Below, in pieces: positions 1-8,057 of a stretch of 28,369 nucleotides of DNA. The stretch is from JAOUEA01 sp039933515 (lineage in GTDB: Bacteria > Actinomycetota > UBA4738 > HRBIN12), in contig JBDTNY010000012.1 of assembly GCA_039933515.1 (NCBI GenBank), forward strand, positions 1 to 28,369, given 5' to 3'. Both the position numbers and the translations under genes were made by a program. Position 1 is the stretch's first letter, and each line of letters begins with the position of its first letter. A model generated the notes under the pieces. The model was given only the letters and a program-made list of their open reading frames with translations, was not told the DNA's origin and ran no database searches.

Positions 1-44
1 CCCAGGTCGATGCCGGCGACGACCCCGTGCTCGCCCGCGGTCAT
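1..44 (-). CDS. Start of a gene cut by the left edge
   Basis: An ATG at 44 on the minus strand overlaps the TGA of the upstream lipoprotein gene as ATGA, the coupling used throughout this window. Only 14 codons are visible, reading MTAGEHGVVAGIDLG. The GIDLG ending resembles the first strand of actin-fold sugar kinases (ROK or FGGY), but it is far too short to identify a family. It is probably translationally coupled to the GH26-like gene before it. Confidence 0.4.
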   Translation of the reverse strand, partial: MTAGEHGVVAGIDL

Positions 45-907
45 CCGGCGGGCCACAGATCGCGGGCGACCGCGAGCTCCCGCTCGTCGAGCGCCCAGTT
101 GCACCGGTACCCGTCGGCGACGCTGTGCTGGAAGTACGCCCCGCCGATCATCGAAGGGTGATCGTCGATCCACACGGCGGCGTCCCGGAGCCACGCCGCC
201 CGGGCCTGCGGGTCCGCCGGGTCGAAGGCGCGCCCAAACTCCGTCGCGATCCACGGTTTGCCGTGGGCCGTGGCGAACGCATCGGCGGGGGTGAAGATAT
301 CCCCGAAGGTCCGGGGGTGTGCGCCTGCCCGGGCGTCGCCGCCGTTGTCCACGCACCCGAGCCAGTCGTAGCTGTCGATCCCGAGCACGTCGACGACGTC
401 GTCACCCGGGTACCACACGTCGGGATCGCGGTCGGTGAACGTGTAGCCCATCAGGACCGCGATCGATCGAACGTTCGCGCTCTGCTGCACGATGCTGGCC
501 ACCCGCGAGAACGCCGCGCGGTACTCGTCGGGGTTGAGGCGGATCTCGGGTTCGTGGAAGTAGCCGACGTTCCAGGTGCCACCGGCGTCCTCCATCCGGG
601 CGATCGCGTCGCGCAGCTGCTGGTCGTGTTCGCCGGCCGCCGTGGCGACCGGGCTGAGCCGGAACGTCAGCACGATCTCTGTGCCGTCCGCCGCCGCCGC
701 GACCTCCTCAGCGGTCGGGAAGTCCATGTTCTCGTGGTACACGCGCAGGACACCGCCCGGGCCGATCGCACGGATCGCCGCGACCGGTGCCGCCGTTGGC
801 GCCGACGGGGAGGGCGGTGAGCCGGTGGGCCCAGCCCCGCCCTCGGAGTCGGTGCAGCCCGCCGCCAGGGACACGGCGATCATCAGTGCGACCGAGAGGA
901 TGCGCAT
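41..907 (-). CDS. GH26-like glycoside hydrolase lipoprotein
   Basis: This 288-residue protein is a predicted extracytoplasmic lipoprotein. Its N terminus has a short hydrophobic stretch ending in a lipobox (LAAGC, lipidated Cys18), followed by a Gly/Pro/Ser-rich linker to about residue 45. The rest resembles the TIM barrel of glycoside hydrolase family 26 (beta-mannanase type): a candidate acid/base Glu119 in YFHEPE and a candidate nucleophile Glu223 in ATEFG, separated by about 100 residues as in that clan. The substrate cannot be told from sequence; mannan, xylan or a cell-surface glycan are possible. A GGGGAG ribosome site precedes the ATG at 907 on the minus strand at a short spacing. Its TGA overlaps the next gene. 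Family membership is inferred from these motifs, so the exact GH family is less certain than the hydrolase fold. Confidence 0.72.
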   Translation of the reverse strand: MRILSVALMIAVSLAAGCTDSEGGAGPTGSPPSPSAPTAAPVAAIRAIGPGGVLRVYHENMDFPTAEEVAAAADGTEIVLTFRLSPVATAAGEHDQQLRDAIARMEDAGGTWNVGYFHEPEIRLNPDEYRAAFSRVASIVQQSANVRSIAVLMGYTFTDRDPDVWYPGDDVVDVLGIDSYDWLGCVDNGGDARAGAHPRTFGDIFTPADAFATAHGKPWIATEFGRAFDPADPQARAAWLRDAAVWIDDHPSMIGGAYFQHSVADGYRCNWALDERELAVARDLWPAG

Positions 908-930
908 GGTCTCCCCACGCTACCGGCAAC

Positions 931-936
931 TAGGCT
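931..936 (+). promoter_or_regulatory. Possible -10 hexamer for DUF4389 gene
   Basis: TAGGCT lies in the 90-base divergent gap between the lipoprotein gene and the DUF4389 gene and fits the TAnnnT pattern. No good -35 is visible, so this is weak. Confidence 0.25.
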
Positions 937-996
937 GGAGAAGCCCGCCTCATCCGAGACCGGCGGTCGACGTCCCACCGACGAAGGGTGAAGAAG

Positions 997-1662
997 ATGC
1001 AACCGCCTCCGCCTCCGCCGCCACCGCAGCCGGTCGGGCTGCAGGGGTATCCGGTTCGCTTCTCCGTGGACTACCCCGATCGGGATCTCGATCGCCTGAC
1101 CACATTCTTCCGGCTCATCGTGGCGATCCCGATCTTCATCGTGCTCGGCGCCGTCTCCGGCGGTACCTCCACGTGGACCAACGACGCGCGAACCACCTTG
1201 GTCGTCGGCGCGGGAGGGTTGCTGTTCTTCGGCCCGCTGCTGATGATCCTCTTCCGCCAGAAGTACCCGCGATGGTGGTTCGACTGGAACCTTGAGCTCC
1301 TGCGGTTCTCCAACCGCGTGTCCGCCTATCTCCTGTTGATGGACGACCGCTACCCGTCGACCGACGAGCCGCAGGGCGTGCACCTCGACGTCGCGTATCC
1401 GGACGTGCCGCGCGACCTCAACCGATGGATGCCGCTCGTGAAGTGGTTCCTCGTGATCCCGCACGTGATCGTGCTCGCGTTCGTGGGTATCGCGGCCTTC
1501 TTCGTGGTGATCGTGGCGTGGTTCGCGATCTTGTTCACCGGTCGCTATCCGCGAGGGATGTTCGAATTTGTCGAGGGCGTGCTCCGCTGGAACGTGCGCG
1601 TCCTGGCCTACGCGCTCGTGCTCTTCACCGACGCCTACCCGACGTTCTCGCTGCAGGCGTAA
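997..1662 (+). CDS. DUF4389 membrane protein
   Basis: A 221-residue integral membrane protein that matches the DUF4389 pattern: a proline-rich start (eight prolines), then YPVRFSVDYPD, a hydrophobic segment with the RLIVAIPIFIVLG pattern, a second hydrophobic segment, RWWFDWNLELLRF, and a second half that repeats the plan (PRDLNRW, WFLVIPHVIVLAF, FTGRYPRGMFEF, WNVRVLAY, DAYP). About four membrane segments are visible. The family is common in Actinomycetota and has no known biochemical role. I place the start at ATG 997 because AAGGG at 984-988 sits 8 bases before it; a GTG at 988 would overlap that site. The gene is divergent from the lipoprotein gene and is followed by a small hairpin. Confidence 0.82.
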   Translation: MQPPPPPPPPQPVGLQGYPVRFSVDYPDRDLDRLTTFFRLIVAIPIFIVLGAVSGGTSTWTNDARTTLVVGAGGLLFFGPLLMILFRQKYPRWWFDWNLELLRFSNRVSAYLLLMDDRYPSTDEPQGVHLDVAYPDVPRDLNRWMPLVKWFLVIPHVIVLAFVGIAAFFVVIVAWFAILFTGRYPRGMFEFVEGVLRWNVRVLAYALVLFTDAYPTFSLQA

Positions 1663-1678
1663 CGGCGGGACGCGCCGT
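1662..1678 (+). terminator. Hairpin after DUF4389 stop
   Basis: ACGGCG (1662-1667) and CGCCGT (1673-1678) form a perfect 6-base stem with a 5-base loop right at the stop codon. No T tract follows, so it may be a weak or Rho-dependent terminator or a 3' end stabiliser. Confidence 0.3.
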
Positions 1679-1705
1679 GGCGGGACCTTGCGCACACGCT
1701 CGTGG

Positions 1706-1711
1706 CAGACT
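1706..1711 (+). promoter_or_regulatory. Leaderless-type -10 for the 92-aa gene
   Basis: CAGACT lies exactly at -12 to -7 relative to the GTG at 1718, with six bases between. This is the spacing expected when transcription starts on the first base of the start codon. One base differs from TAnnnT. No Shine-Dalgarno sequence precedes the GTG, which supports a leaderless transcript. Confidence 0.4.
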
Positions 1712-1717
1712 CACCTT

Positions 1718-1996
1718 GTGGACGACCAAGAGCTGCTGGCGCGAGCGGAGCAAGCCCTGACCGAGATCAAGGTCAACCGAGGGCTGTCCGAGCACCAGGC
1801 ATCGGTGCTCGCCGCGTTGCGCATCCGGCTCAAAGGGAGCGACAACAAATCGCTCGAGGAGATGCTCGAGGCCGCCGACGATCCGGGACCCGACCTCCTC
1901 GCTGAAAGGCTCGCCGAAGCCGAGCGTGCGACGAAGCCCTCGCTGGATGACCTCTTCACGAAGGAACCCGAGCCCAAGCCCGACTGGCCCTCGTGA
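1718..1996 (+). CDS. Small acidic protein of unknown function
   Basis: A predicted 92-residue soluble protein that I do not recognise. It is charged and helical: an N-terminal helix (residues 1-45) rich in Glu, Ala, Leu and Arg, an acidic middle (SLEEMLEAADD) and a Pro-rich acidic tail (EPEPKPDWPS). The start is taken at GTG 1718: the reading frame runs further upstream, but that part overlaps the DUF4389 gene in another frame and has a shadow-like Arg/Ser-rich composition, which stops exactly at this GTG. There is no ribosome site, but a -10-like hexamer is correctly placed for leaderless transcription. The coding call rests on the change in composition and on the orderly gap to the next gene. 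Confidence 0.6.
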   Translation: MDDQELLARAEQALTEIKVNRGLSEHQASVLAALRIRLKGSDNKSLEEMLEAADDPGPDLLAERLAEAERATKPSLDDLFTKEPEPKPDWPS

Positions 1997-2033
1997 CGGC
2001 TCGATGCGGCCTCGGCCGAAAGCTGACGCGGAT

Positions 2034-2039
2034 TAGACT
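2034..2039 (+). promoter_or_regulatory. Possible -10 for the catabolic gene run
   Basis: TAGACT matches TAnnnT and lies 21 bases before the deacetylase start, leaving room for a short leader with the ribosome site. No convincing -35 is visible. If real, it would drive the long co-directional run that starts at 2061. Confidence 0.35.
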
Positions 2040-2060
2040 CCCCGAGGAAGGAGATGCGCG

Positions 2061-2843
2061 ATGTGGCCTGATGGGATGCGAGCGGCCGCGGCCCTTACGT
2101 TCGACTTCGATGCCGAGGAGGTGTGGATCGGCGAGGATCCTGCGAACTCGAACAAGCCCGGCGTCCTCTCCCAAGGGACCTACGGTGCGAAGGTCGCGAT
2201 CCCGCTGATCCTCGAGCTCCTCGAACACCACGGCGTCACGGCCACCTTCTTCGTGCCGGGGCGGGTCGCGGAGCGACACCCTGAGCGCGTACGCGAGATC
2301 GTGGACGCTGGCCACGAGCTCGCGCATCACGGATACACCCACACCTCGCCGACCAAGCTCTCCGCCGAACAGGAGGAGGAAGAGCTGACCAACGGCCTGG
2401 AGATACTGCGTTCCTTCGGCGCCGAGATCGTGGGCTACCGGTCGCCGTCGTGGGATTTCAGCGACGCGACGGAGACGCTGCTGGACAAGCACGGATTCGC
2501 GTACTCGTCGAACTTCATGGACGATCTGAAGCCGTATCGGCGCGAGGGCACGTCGCTGATCGAAGTCCCGATCCAGTGGACCCTGGACGATGCCGCCCAT
2601 TTCTGGTTCGACGGAGCGACGTGGACGAAGAAGATATCTACGGCGAGCGAGGTCCGCGAGATCTGGGAAGGGGAGTTCCGCGGCTACCTCCGCCTGGGAG
2701 GCGCGTTCGTGCTCACGTGCCATCCGCAGGTGATCGGCCGGCCGTACCGGCTGGAGATGCTCGACGATCTGGTCGGCTGGATGCGGCAGCAGGACGGCGT
2801 GTGGTGGGCCACGTGTCGCGAGATCGCCGGCAGGGTGGCGTGA
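2061..2843 (+). CDS. Polysaccharide deacetylase-family hydrolase (NodB/PuuE-like)
   Basis: A 260-residue NodB-homology protein with no signal peptide, so probably cytoplasmic. Visible family motifs are TFDFD (catalytic or metal Asp15/Asp17), HHGYTH (metal ligands His90 and His94), RSPSW (127-131) and TCHPQ (His221). The protein resembles the cytosolic branch that includes PuuE-type allantoinases, imidases and HP0310-like enzymes more than secreted chitin or peptidoglycan deacetylases, so hydrolysis of a small amide or cyclic imide is as likely as sugar deacetylation. A strong ribosome site (GAGGAAGGAGAT) precedes ATG 2061. The TGA overlaps the GTG of the next gene (GTGA), so it is the first gene of a tightly coupled run that ends in a LIV-type importer. 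The substrate is inferred from context only. Confidence 0.85.
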   Translation: MWPDGMRAAAALTFDFDAEEVWIGEDPANSNKPGVLSQGTYGAKVAIPLILELLEHHGVTATFFVPGRVAERHPERVREIVDAGHELAHHGYTHTSPTKLSAEQEEEELTNGLEILRSFGAEIVGYRSPSWDFSDATETLLDKHGFAYSSNFMDDLKPYRREGTSLIEVPIQWTLDDAAHFWFDGATWTKKISTASEVREIWEGEFRGYLRLGGAFVLTCHPQVIGRPYRLEMLDDLVGWMRQQDGVWWATCREIAGRVA

Positions 2844-3619
2844 GCGGGAACCGAGCGATCGTCACCGGCGCCGCGCGTGGGCTGGGCGAGGCCGTCGCGT
2901 CCCGTCTGATCGCCGACGGATGGCACGTGGCCCTCGTCGACGTCGTCGACGAGGTCGAGACGACGGCGGCCGGGCTCGCCGCGACGGCGCGGGGTGCCAC
3001 CGTGGTCGGGATCGTCGCCGACGTCTCGCGCGAGGACGATGTGGAGCGAGCCGTCACGCGGGCCGTCGACGTGCTCGGGGGCCTCGACGCGCTGGTGAAC
3101 AACGCGGGGATCGGCGGCTCCGACACGCATGTGGTCGATACTTCCCTCGGCGCGTTCCGTCGCGTGCTCGACGTGAACCTCGTCGGTTCCTTCCTGGTCG
3201 CGCGGGCCGTCGCGACGGTGCTGCTCGCCCAGGGGTCGGGTGGCGCGATCGTGAACCTCGGGTCGATCCTGGGCCAACGGGGTGAGGCGGGCAGCGCCGC
3301 TTACTCCGCGTCGAAGGCGGGCGTGGCGCTCCTCACCCAGACGCTCGCGCTCGAGCTCGGCCCCCATGCGATCCGGGTGAACACCGTGGCGCCGGGGAAC
3401 ATGGCGACCGAGATGCATTGGGAGTATGTGCGCGACCTCGCCGCGCAGATGGGCGTTGGATTCGACGATGCGCGCGACCATGTTCGCCGGAGTGTTCCGC
3501 TGGGACGCCACGGCATCGGCGAGGATATCGCGGGTGCGGTCGCCTGGCTCGTGTCGGACGATGCCTCGTACGTCACCGGCCAGACGATCGGGGTGAACGG
3601 CGGGGTGGTCCTCTCGTGA
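2840..3619 (+). CDS. SDR-family oxidoreductase 1
   Basis: A 259-residue classical short-chain dehydrogenase/reductase. It has the cofactor loop TGAARGLG (9-16), an Asp at the end of strand 2 (Asp34) that favours NAD(H) over NADP(H), NNAG (87-90), catalytic Ser142, and the YSASK motif with Tyr155 and Lys159. The C terminus has the usual ASYVTGQTIGVNGG pattern. It would oxidise a secondary alcohol or reduce a ketone; the substrate is unknown. The start is GTG 2840, which overlaps the TGA of the deacetylase gene, and its own TGA overlaps the next SDR start. The reading frame is open upstream inside the deacetylase gene, but the SDR fold begins only a few residues after this GTG. Confidence 0.9.
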   Translation: MSGNRAIVTGAARGLGEAVASRLIADGWHVALVDVVDEVETTAAGLAATARGATVVGIVADVSREDDVERAVTRAVDVLGGLDALVNNAGIGGSDTHVVDTSLGAFRRVLDVNLVGSFLVARAVATVLLAQGSGGAIVNLGSILGQRGEAGSAAYSASKAGVALLTQTLALELGPHAIRVNTVAPGNMATEMHWEYVRDLAAQMGVGFDDARDHVRRSVPLGRHGIGEDIAGAVAWLVSDDASYVTGQTIGVNGGVVLS

Positions 3620-4371
3620 CCGGGGCCTTCGAAGCCCGGCGAGCCCTGGTGAGCGGGGGGGCTGGCGGGATCGGCTTGGCCACCGCCCGCCTACTCGTCG
3701 ACCGCGGCGCCCGCGTGGCGATCTTGGACCGCGATCCTGCGATCACTAGGGACGCGGCTGCCACGATCGACGGCGTCGCGGTGGTCGCCGACGTCCGTGA
3801 TGCCGAGCAGGTCGCCGCCGCCGCCGCCGAGGCGGCGCACGCCCTCGGCGGCCCGATCGATGTATGTGTGAATGCCGCCGGCATCTACCGGATCGCGTCC
3901 TTGCTCGAGCTCGGACCCCAGGAGTGGGATGAGGTCATCGCGATCAACCTCCGTGGTTCGTGGCTCGTCGCGCGTGAGGTCGTCCGGGGCCTCGTCGAGG
4001 CGGGTGTGCGCGGTGGTGCGATCGTGAACATCTCCTCCACCGCCGCCCTGATCGCCGATGCGAGCGAACCCGGCGCCCATTACAACGCCAGTAAGGCCGG
4101 CGTGATCGCGCTGACGAAGCAGATGGCGGCCGAGTGGGCGCCCCACGGCGTCCGCGCGAATGCGGTGTGCCCCGGCGTGATCGAGACGTCGATGCTCCGC
4201 CTGATGGACGATCCCGTGGCGGGACAGGCGTATCTCGACCACCAGGTGCCGCTCGGCCGCCTTGGGCAGCCCGAGGAGGTCGCCGCCCTGATCGCCTTCC
4301 TCGCGTCGGACGAGGCGAGCTACGTTACGGGGGTCGCGGTGCCGGTCGACGGCGGCGTGACCTCGATCTGA
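3616..4371 (+). CDS. SDR-family oxidoreductase 2
   Basis: A 251-residue classical SDR enzyme. It has the glycine loop SGGAGGIG (13-20), Asp38 in ILDRD suggesting NAD(H), NAAG (86-89), the catalytic Ser in NISSTAA (140-141), and YNASK with Tyr156 and Lys160. The C terminus carries ASYVTGVAVPVDGG. It begins at GTG 3616, overlapping the stop of SDR 1 by four bases. The two adjacent SDR genes are clearly different in sequence, so they look like separate steps and not a fresh duplication. A GGGAGAG ribosome site for the next gene lies directly after its stop. Confidence 0.9.
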   Translation: MTGAFEARRALVSGGAGGIGLATARLLVDRGARVAILDRDPAITRDAAATIDGVAVVADVRDAEQVAAAAAEAAHALGGPIDVCVNAAGIYRIASLLELGPQEWDEVIAINLRGSWLVAREVVRGLVEAGVRGGAIVNISSTAALIADASEPGAHYNASKAGVIALTKQMAAEWAPHGVRANAVCPGVIETSMLRLMDDPVAGQAYLDHQVPLGRLGQPEEVAALIAFLASDEASYVTGVAVPVDGGVTSI

Positions 4372-4381
4372 AGGGAGAGAC

Positions 4382-5563
4382 ATGGAGCCCGGGTCCAAAG
4401 CCCTGCGTCCCCCGTTCCCCCACATCGCCGTGGAAGGAGGCCCCCGCGAGCGCGGGCGATCCTATGGTGAGCAGACGCGCGATCGCGTGCGGCGATCGAT
4501 CGAGGCGTACGAGCAGGTATTCGACCACTACGCGGGCTGGGACTGGGCGCAGGTGACGGCCGAGGCGATCCGGTACCGCGATCCGATCGCGCGGTTCAGC
4601 GAGAAGTATCTCGAGGAGATCGCCGGCATCGCCGAAGGGGCCGGTGTTCCCGAATCCGACGTCCTCGCGCTCAACGTCCGCACCGAGGTGATGTTCGCGG
4701 CGAAGGCTCGCGCCGCCGCCGAGCTCGGCGAGCGGCCGAACCCGCCTCACGAGTGCAGTGCTTTCGCCGTACTCCCGACCCGGAGCGCGGATGGGCACAC
4801 GCTGATCGGGCAGAACTGGGACTGGCTGCTCCATTCCTTCGATACGTGCGTCGTGCTCGAGGCCCAGCAGGACGACGGTCCGGATTTCGTCACGGTCGTG
4901 GAGGCGGGATTGCTGGCGAAGACCGGGATGAACTCGAGTGGGATCGGTCTGGCCACCAACGCGCTCGTGTCCGACGACGACCACGGCGAGCCCGGCGTGC
5001 CGTACCACCTGCTCTTGCGCTCGATCCTCGACGCCGAGACGATCTCCGATGCCTACGCAGCGTTGCAACGGGGGGTCCGTTCGTCATCGGCGAACTACCT
5101 GGTCGCCCACGTCGACGGGGTGGCGGTCGACGTCGAGGGTTCGCCGGGCGATTTCACGCGGCTGTACCTGAACTTCCCGGAAGATGGCGTCGTGCTCCAC
5201 ACGAATCACTTCCGCTCGACCTCTTTCGAAGGCGACGACGTGTCGCTCTGGGTGATGCCCGACAGCCCGTTCCGGTTGGAGCGGCTGGTCACGGGTGTCC
5301 TGGGCATCGGGTCGCTCTCACTCGAAACGTTCCGCGGGCTCCTCGCCGACCATTCGAACTACCCGTCGGGCGTATGCTGTCACCCCGACGCCCGGATGGA
5401 TCCGCACGATCAGGGATCGACGGTGGCCTCGATCCTGATGGACCTCGACGCGAAGCGGATGTGGATCGCCGACGGCCATCCGTGCACGAACCCGTACCGC
5501 GAGCTCGACTACTCGTCGTTCCTCGCCAAGCCGTCCCCCGTGCTCGCGGGGAGGCCGGCATGA
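4382..5563 (+). CDS. C45-family acyltransferase/hydrolase
   Basis: A 393-residue protein resembling the C45 (acyl-CoA:6-aminopenicillanic acid acyltransferase-like, Ntn-hydrolase) family. The N-terminal part carries GPRERGRSYGEQ (20-31), typical of these precursors. HECSAFAV places the candidate nucleophile at Cys125, followed by QNWDW near residues 145-150 and AGLLAKTGMNSSGIG. Known members cleave themselves before the Cys, which then becomes the N-terminal nucleophile; here the preceding residue is Glu124 instead of the Gly of the fungal enzyme. The likely reaction is transfer or hydrolysis of an N-acyl group. GGGAGAGAC precedes ATG 4382. The TGA overlaps the next start as ATGA. Its place between SDRs and an importer suggests action on an imported amide; this is inference. 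Confidence 0.82.
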   Translation: MEPGSKALRPPFPHIAVEGGPRERGRSYGEQTRDRVRRSIEAYEQVFDHYAGWDWAQVTAEAIRYRDPIARFSEKYLEEIAGIAEGAGVPESDVLALNVRTEVMFAAKARAAAELGERPNPPHECSAFAVLPTRSADGHTLIGQNWDWLLHSFDTCVVLEAQQDDGPDFVTVVEAGLLAKTGMNSSGIGLATNALVSDDDHGEPGVPYHLLLRSILDAETISDAYAALQRGVRSSSANYLVAHVDGVAVDVEGSPGDFTRLYLNFPEDGVVLHTNHFRSTSFEGDDVSLWVMPDSPFRLERLVTGVLGIGSLSLETFRGLLADHSNYPSGVCCHPDARMDPHDQGSTVASILMDLDAKRMWIADGHPCTNPYRELDYSSFLAKPSPVLAGRPA

Positions 5564-6582
5564 CGATCCGCTGCGGCGTCGGCCTGATCACCTGCCAGCG
5601 AGCGCCGGGCGAGACCCGCAGCGACGTCGAGCTGTACGCCGACGCGCTCTCGTTCGCCGAGGCGGCCGAGCGCCTGGGCTTGGATTCGGTCTGGGTCAGC
5701 GAACATCACTTCGTGGACGACGGCTACCTGCCGTCGCTGCTCCCGATGTGCGCCGCGATCGCGGCGCGGACCTCCCGGGTCGAGATCGGCACGGCCCTCC
5801 TGCTCGCCCCGCTGTATGAGCCGCTGCGCCTGGCCGAGGATGCGGCGGTCGTCGACCTGATCTCGGGCGGGCGACTGATCCTCGGGCTTGGCCTGGGGTG
5901 GCGCGACGAGGAATTCGAGGCGCTCTCCATCCCGCTCCGCGACCGGGTCCGGCGGCTCGAGGACGCCGTCGCCGTCTGTCGAACGGCGTGGGCGGGAGAC
6001 GCGGTCGGTGGCGTCCGGCCCGACGTGGTGGTGACGCCGGCTCCGGCCCGCCCCGGCGGCCCGCCGATCTGGATCGGCGGTCTGTCGGAGCCTGCCGCGC
6101 GCCGCGCCGGCCGGATCGCCGACGGCTTCATGGCTACGGAAGTGACCCCCGCCACGCTCGCGGAACAGGTGGGTTGGGTGCGCGAGGAAGCCGAGCGGGC
6201 CGGCGGCACGAGTGCCGCACGCACGATCTCGATGCACGTGCCGACCTACGTCCACGAGGGCGATCCGGAGGCCGACTGGGCCGAGGTGCTGGCCCCCCAC
6301 CGGTACGTCGGGTGGAAGTACGAGGACATGGAAGGGGCACGTTCTCGCCCCGCCGGATCCCCGTCGCCGCCTCCCATCACGCCCGAGGAGGAGACCCGGC
6401 TGCGCGCGGGAATCGTGTTCGGCGATGCAGCGGAGGTTGCGGCGACGATCCGGTCGTTCGCCGAGGCGGCCGGTGGCGATCTGCACTTCATCGCTCGTGT
6501 CTACTGGCCCGGACTCGCACGGGACCGGCAAGAGGAGCTCCTGCAACGGTTCTCGAACGACGTCGTGCCTCTGCTCGCCTGA
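5560..6582 (+). CDS. LLM-class flavin-dependent oxidoreductase
   Basis: A 340-residue protein of the bacterial luciferase-like monooxygenase family. The barrel is visible through AERLGLDSVWVSEHH near residues 36-50, the strand VEIGTALLLAPLYEPLRLAE, GGRLILGLGLGW, and PPIWIGGLSEPAARRAGRIADG. In Actinomycetota such enzymes use either FMN or coenzyme F420; the sequence alone does not settle which. It would oxidise or reduce a small organic substrate. ATG 5560 overlaps the TGA of the C45 gene, so translation is coupled. A 107-base gap with a hairpin and a possible promoter separates it from the transporter genes. Confidence 0.9.
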   Translation: MTIRCGVGLITCQRAPGETRSDVELYADALSFAEAAERLGLDSVWVSEHHFVDDGYLPSLLPMCAAIAARTSRVEIGTALLLAPLYEPLRLAEDAAVVDLISGGRLILGLGLGWRDEEFEALSIPLRDRVRRLEDAVAVCRTAWAGDAVGGVRPDVVVTPAPARPGGPPIWIGGLSEPAARRAGRIADGFMATEVTPATLAEQVGWVREEAERAGGTSAARTISMHVPTYVHEGDPEADWAEVLAPHRYVGWKYEDMEGARSRPAGSPSPPPITPEEETRLRAGIVFGDAAEVAATIRSFAEAAGGDLHFIARVYWPGLARDRQEELLQRFSNDVVPLLA

Positions 6583-6590
6583 ACACGCCT

Positions 6591-6609
6591 GGCGCAGAGC
6601 GGGTGCGCC
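6591..6609 (+). terminator. Hairpin between enzyme and importer genes
   Basis: GGCGC (6591-6595) and GCGCC (6605-6609) can pair around a 9-base loop just after the oxidoreductase stop. There is no T tract. It could give partial termination or mRNA processing so that enzyme and importer genes are expressed at different levels. Confidence 0.25.
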
Positions 6610-6619
6610 CGAAGCCAAC

Positions 6620-6650
6620 TTGACGGCAACGCCCGAGTGTGGCGCGATAC
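6620..6650 (+). promoter_or_regulatory. Possible promoter for the LIV importer genes
   Basis: TTGACG at 6620-6625 is a good -35; CGATAC at 6645-6650 is a poor -10 at a 19-base spacing. It is the only full TTGAC-type -35 in this gap and lies 40 bases before the binding-protein start. Confidence 0.3.
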
Positions 6651-6689
6651 CCGGGTCCGCACGTGCTCGCGAACGACTGGGGGAGTGGG

Positions 6690-8057
6690 ATGAGCGATCG
6701 AATGTCGGGTTCCGGGGGGTCTTCGAGCGGCGGCAGCGGCAAGATGTCGCGCAGGTCCTTCCTGCAGGGCGTCGGCGGCGCCGGCCTGGGCGGGCTCGTG
6801 GTCGGGGGGGTCGGCGGCTACCTCGCGGGGAACGGCTCGTCCTCGGACTCCACGCCCACAGGCGGCGCCTCGGGAGGTGGTTCGTCCGAGCCGATCACGA
6901 TCGGGGTCGGGAGCCCGGTGACCGGCCCGTTCGCCGGCGACGGCCAGCAGATGGTCCGTGGCGTCCAGCTCGCGGTCGAGGAGCTGAACGCGATGGGTGG
7001 CGTGGGCGGCCGGCCACTCGAGGTCCAGGTCCTGGACACGAAGGCCCAGGAACCCGACGTGATGAAATCGGTGGTGACGAAGTTCGTCTCGCAGAACGTC
7101 GCTGCGATGCTCGTGGGCTTCACGACCTACACCTCGGTCGAGTACCCGGTCGTGGCCGAGTCCAAGATCCCGATGTTCCACGTGAACACGTGGCAGGGCA
7201 ACGTCGAGTACGTCGCGAAGAACCAGATCACCAACATCTACCAGGGCGACCCGTCGCAGCTTTCCTACGGTCCCGGTCTGATCGTGCTGATCAACGACCT
7301 GATCGACCAGAAGAAGTGGACGCCGTCGGCCAAGTCGATCGCGGTGGTCTCCTCGAACGACCCCTACAGCCTGTCGATCTCGAAGAGCTTCGAGGCGGGG
7401 ATGAACGAGCAAGGATGGGCAACGACGCTGTTCGAGCAGTTCACCGTGCCGCAGGCCGACTACAGCGCCATCCTCGTGAAGATCCGAGACAACCCGCCGG
7501 GGATCGTGTTCTTCAGTGACTACGCCCCGGGCGACGAGGCGTCCTTCATCAAGCAGTTCCGCCAGTCACCGACGAAGTCGCTCGTGTATGAGCAATACGC
7601 GCCCTCGATCCCCGAGTACCTCGACCTCGCGGGTCCCGCGGCCGACGGCGTGCTGTGGTCCACGGTCGTCGGCGTGATCCAAGGCGACGCGATCGCAGAA
7701 CGGTTCAACGCGGCGTTCAAGGAGAAGTTCGGCCGAGAGGCGGGGTTTTCGAACGCCGGAGACCATTACGACATGACGAAGATGTGGGCGACGGCCGCGA
7801 GCCTGGCGGGCGACCCGTACGACTTCGACGCGGTGAACGCGATCCTCGCGAACTCTGCCTACCGGGGAGTGTGCGGGGCGTACACGTTCACGAACGCTGG
7901 GCCGGGCGAACTGACGTGCATCCCGTATCCCGATGAGACGGCCGATCCCTCGATCGGGATGGCGCACCTCACGTTCCAGATCCAGAACGGCAAGCAGGTC
8001 CTGATCGCGCCGGACCCCTACCCCACGGGATCGTTCCAGCTGCCTGAGTGGCTGTGA
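6690..8057 (+). CDS. LIV-type ABC substrate-binding protein, Tat-exported
   Basis: A 455-residue periplasmic-binding-type (type I, leucine/isoleucine/valine-binding family) protein that would capture the substrate outside the membrane for the LIV importer encoded next. The N terminus is Ser/Gly-rich, then carries a twin-arginine signal (SRRSFLQG, Arg21-Arg22) with a Gly-rich hydrophobic core and a linker to about residue 65. There is no lipobox, so it may stay anchored by its uncleaved helix or be released. The mature part opens with PITIGVGSPVTGPFAGDG and RGVQLAVEELN, diagnostic of the family. I choose ATG 6690 because GGGGGAG at 6679-6685 precedes it; a GTG at 6639 in frame lacks a ribosome site. 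Members bind amino acids, amides, urea or aromatics, so the ligand is open. Confidence 0.92.
   Translation: MSDRMSGSGGSSSGGSGKMSRRSFLQGVGGAGLGGLVVGGVGGYLAGNGSSSDSTPTGGASGGGSSEPITIGVGSPVTGPFAGDGQQMVRGVQLAVEELNAMGGVGGRPLEVQVLDTKAQEPDVMKSVVTKFVSQNVAAMLVGFTTYTSVEYPVVAESKIPMFHVNTWQGNVEYVAKNQITNIYQGDPSQLSYGPGLIVLINDLIDQKKWTPSAKSIAVVSSNDPYSLSISKSFEAGMNEQGWATTLFEQFTVPQADYSAILVKIRDNPPGIVFFSDYAPGDEASFIKQFRQSPTKSLVYEQYAPSIPEYLDLAGPAADGVLWSTVVGVIQGDAIAERFNAAFKEKFGREAGFSNAGDHYDMTKMWATAASLAGDPYDFDAVNAILANSAYRGVCGAYTFTNAGPGELTCIPYPDETADPSIGMAHLTFQIQNGKQVLIAPDPYPTGSFQLPEWL

Noticed and set aside
2840..4371. The two SDR genes as a recent tandem duplication
   Set aside because: Outside the fold motifs the two proteins differ widely, including the N terminus and the substrate loop, so they look like separate enzymes.
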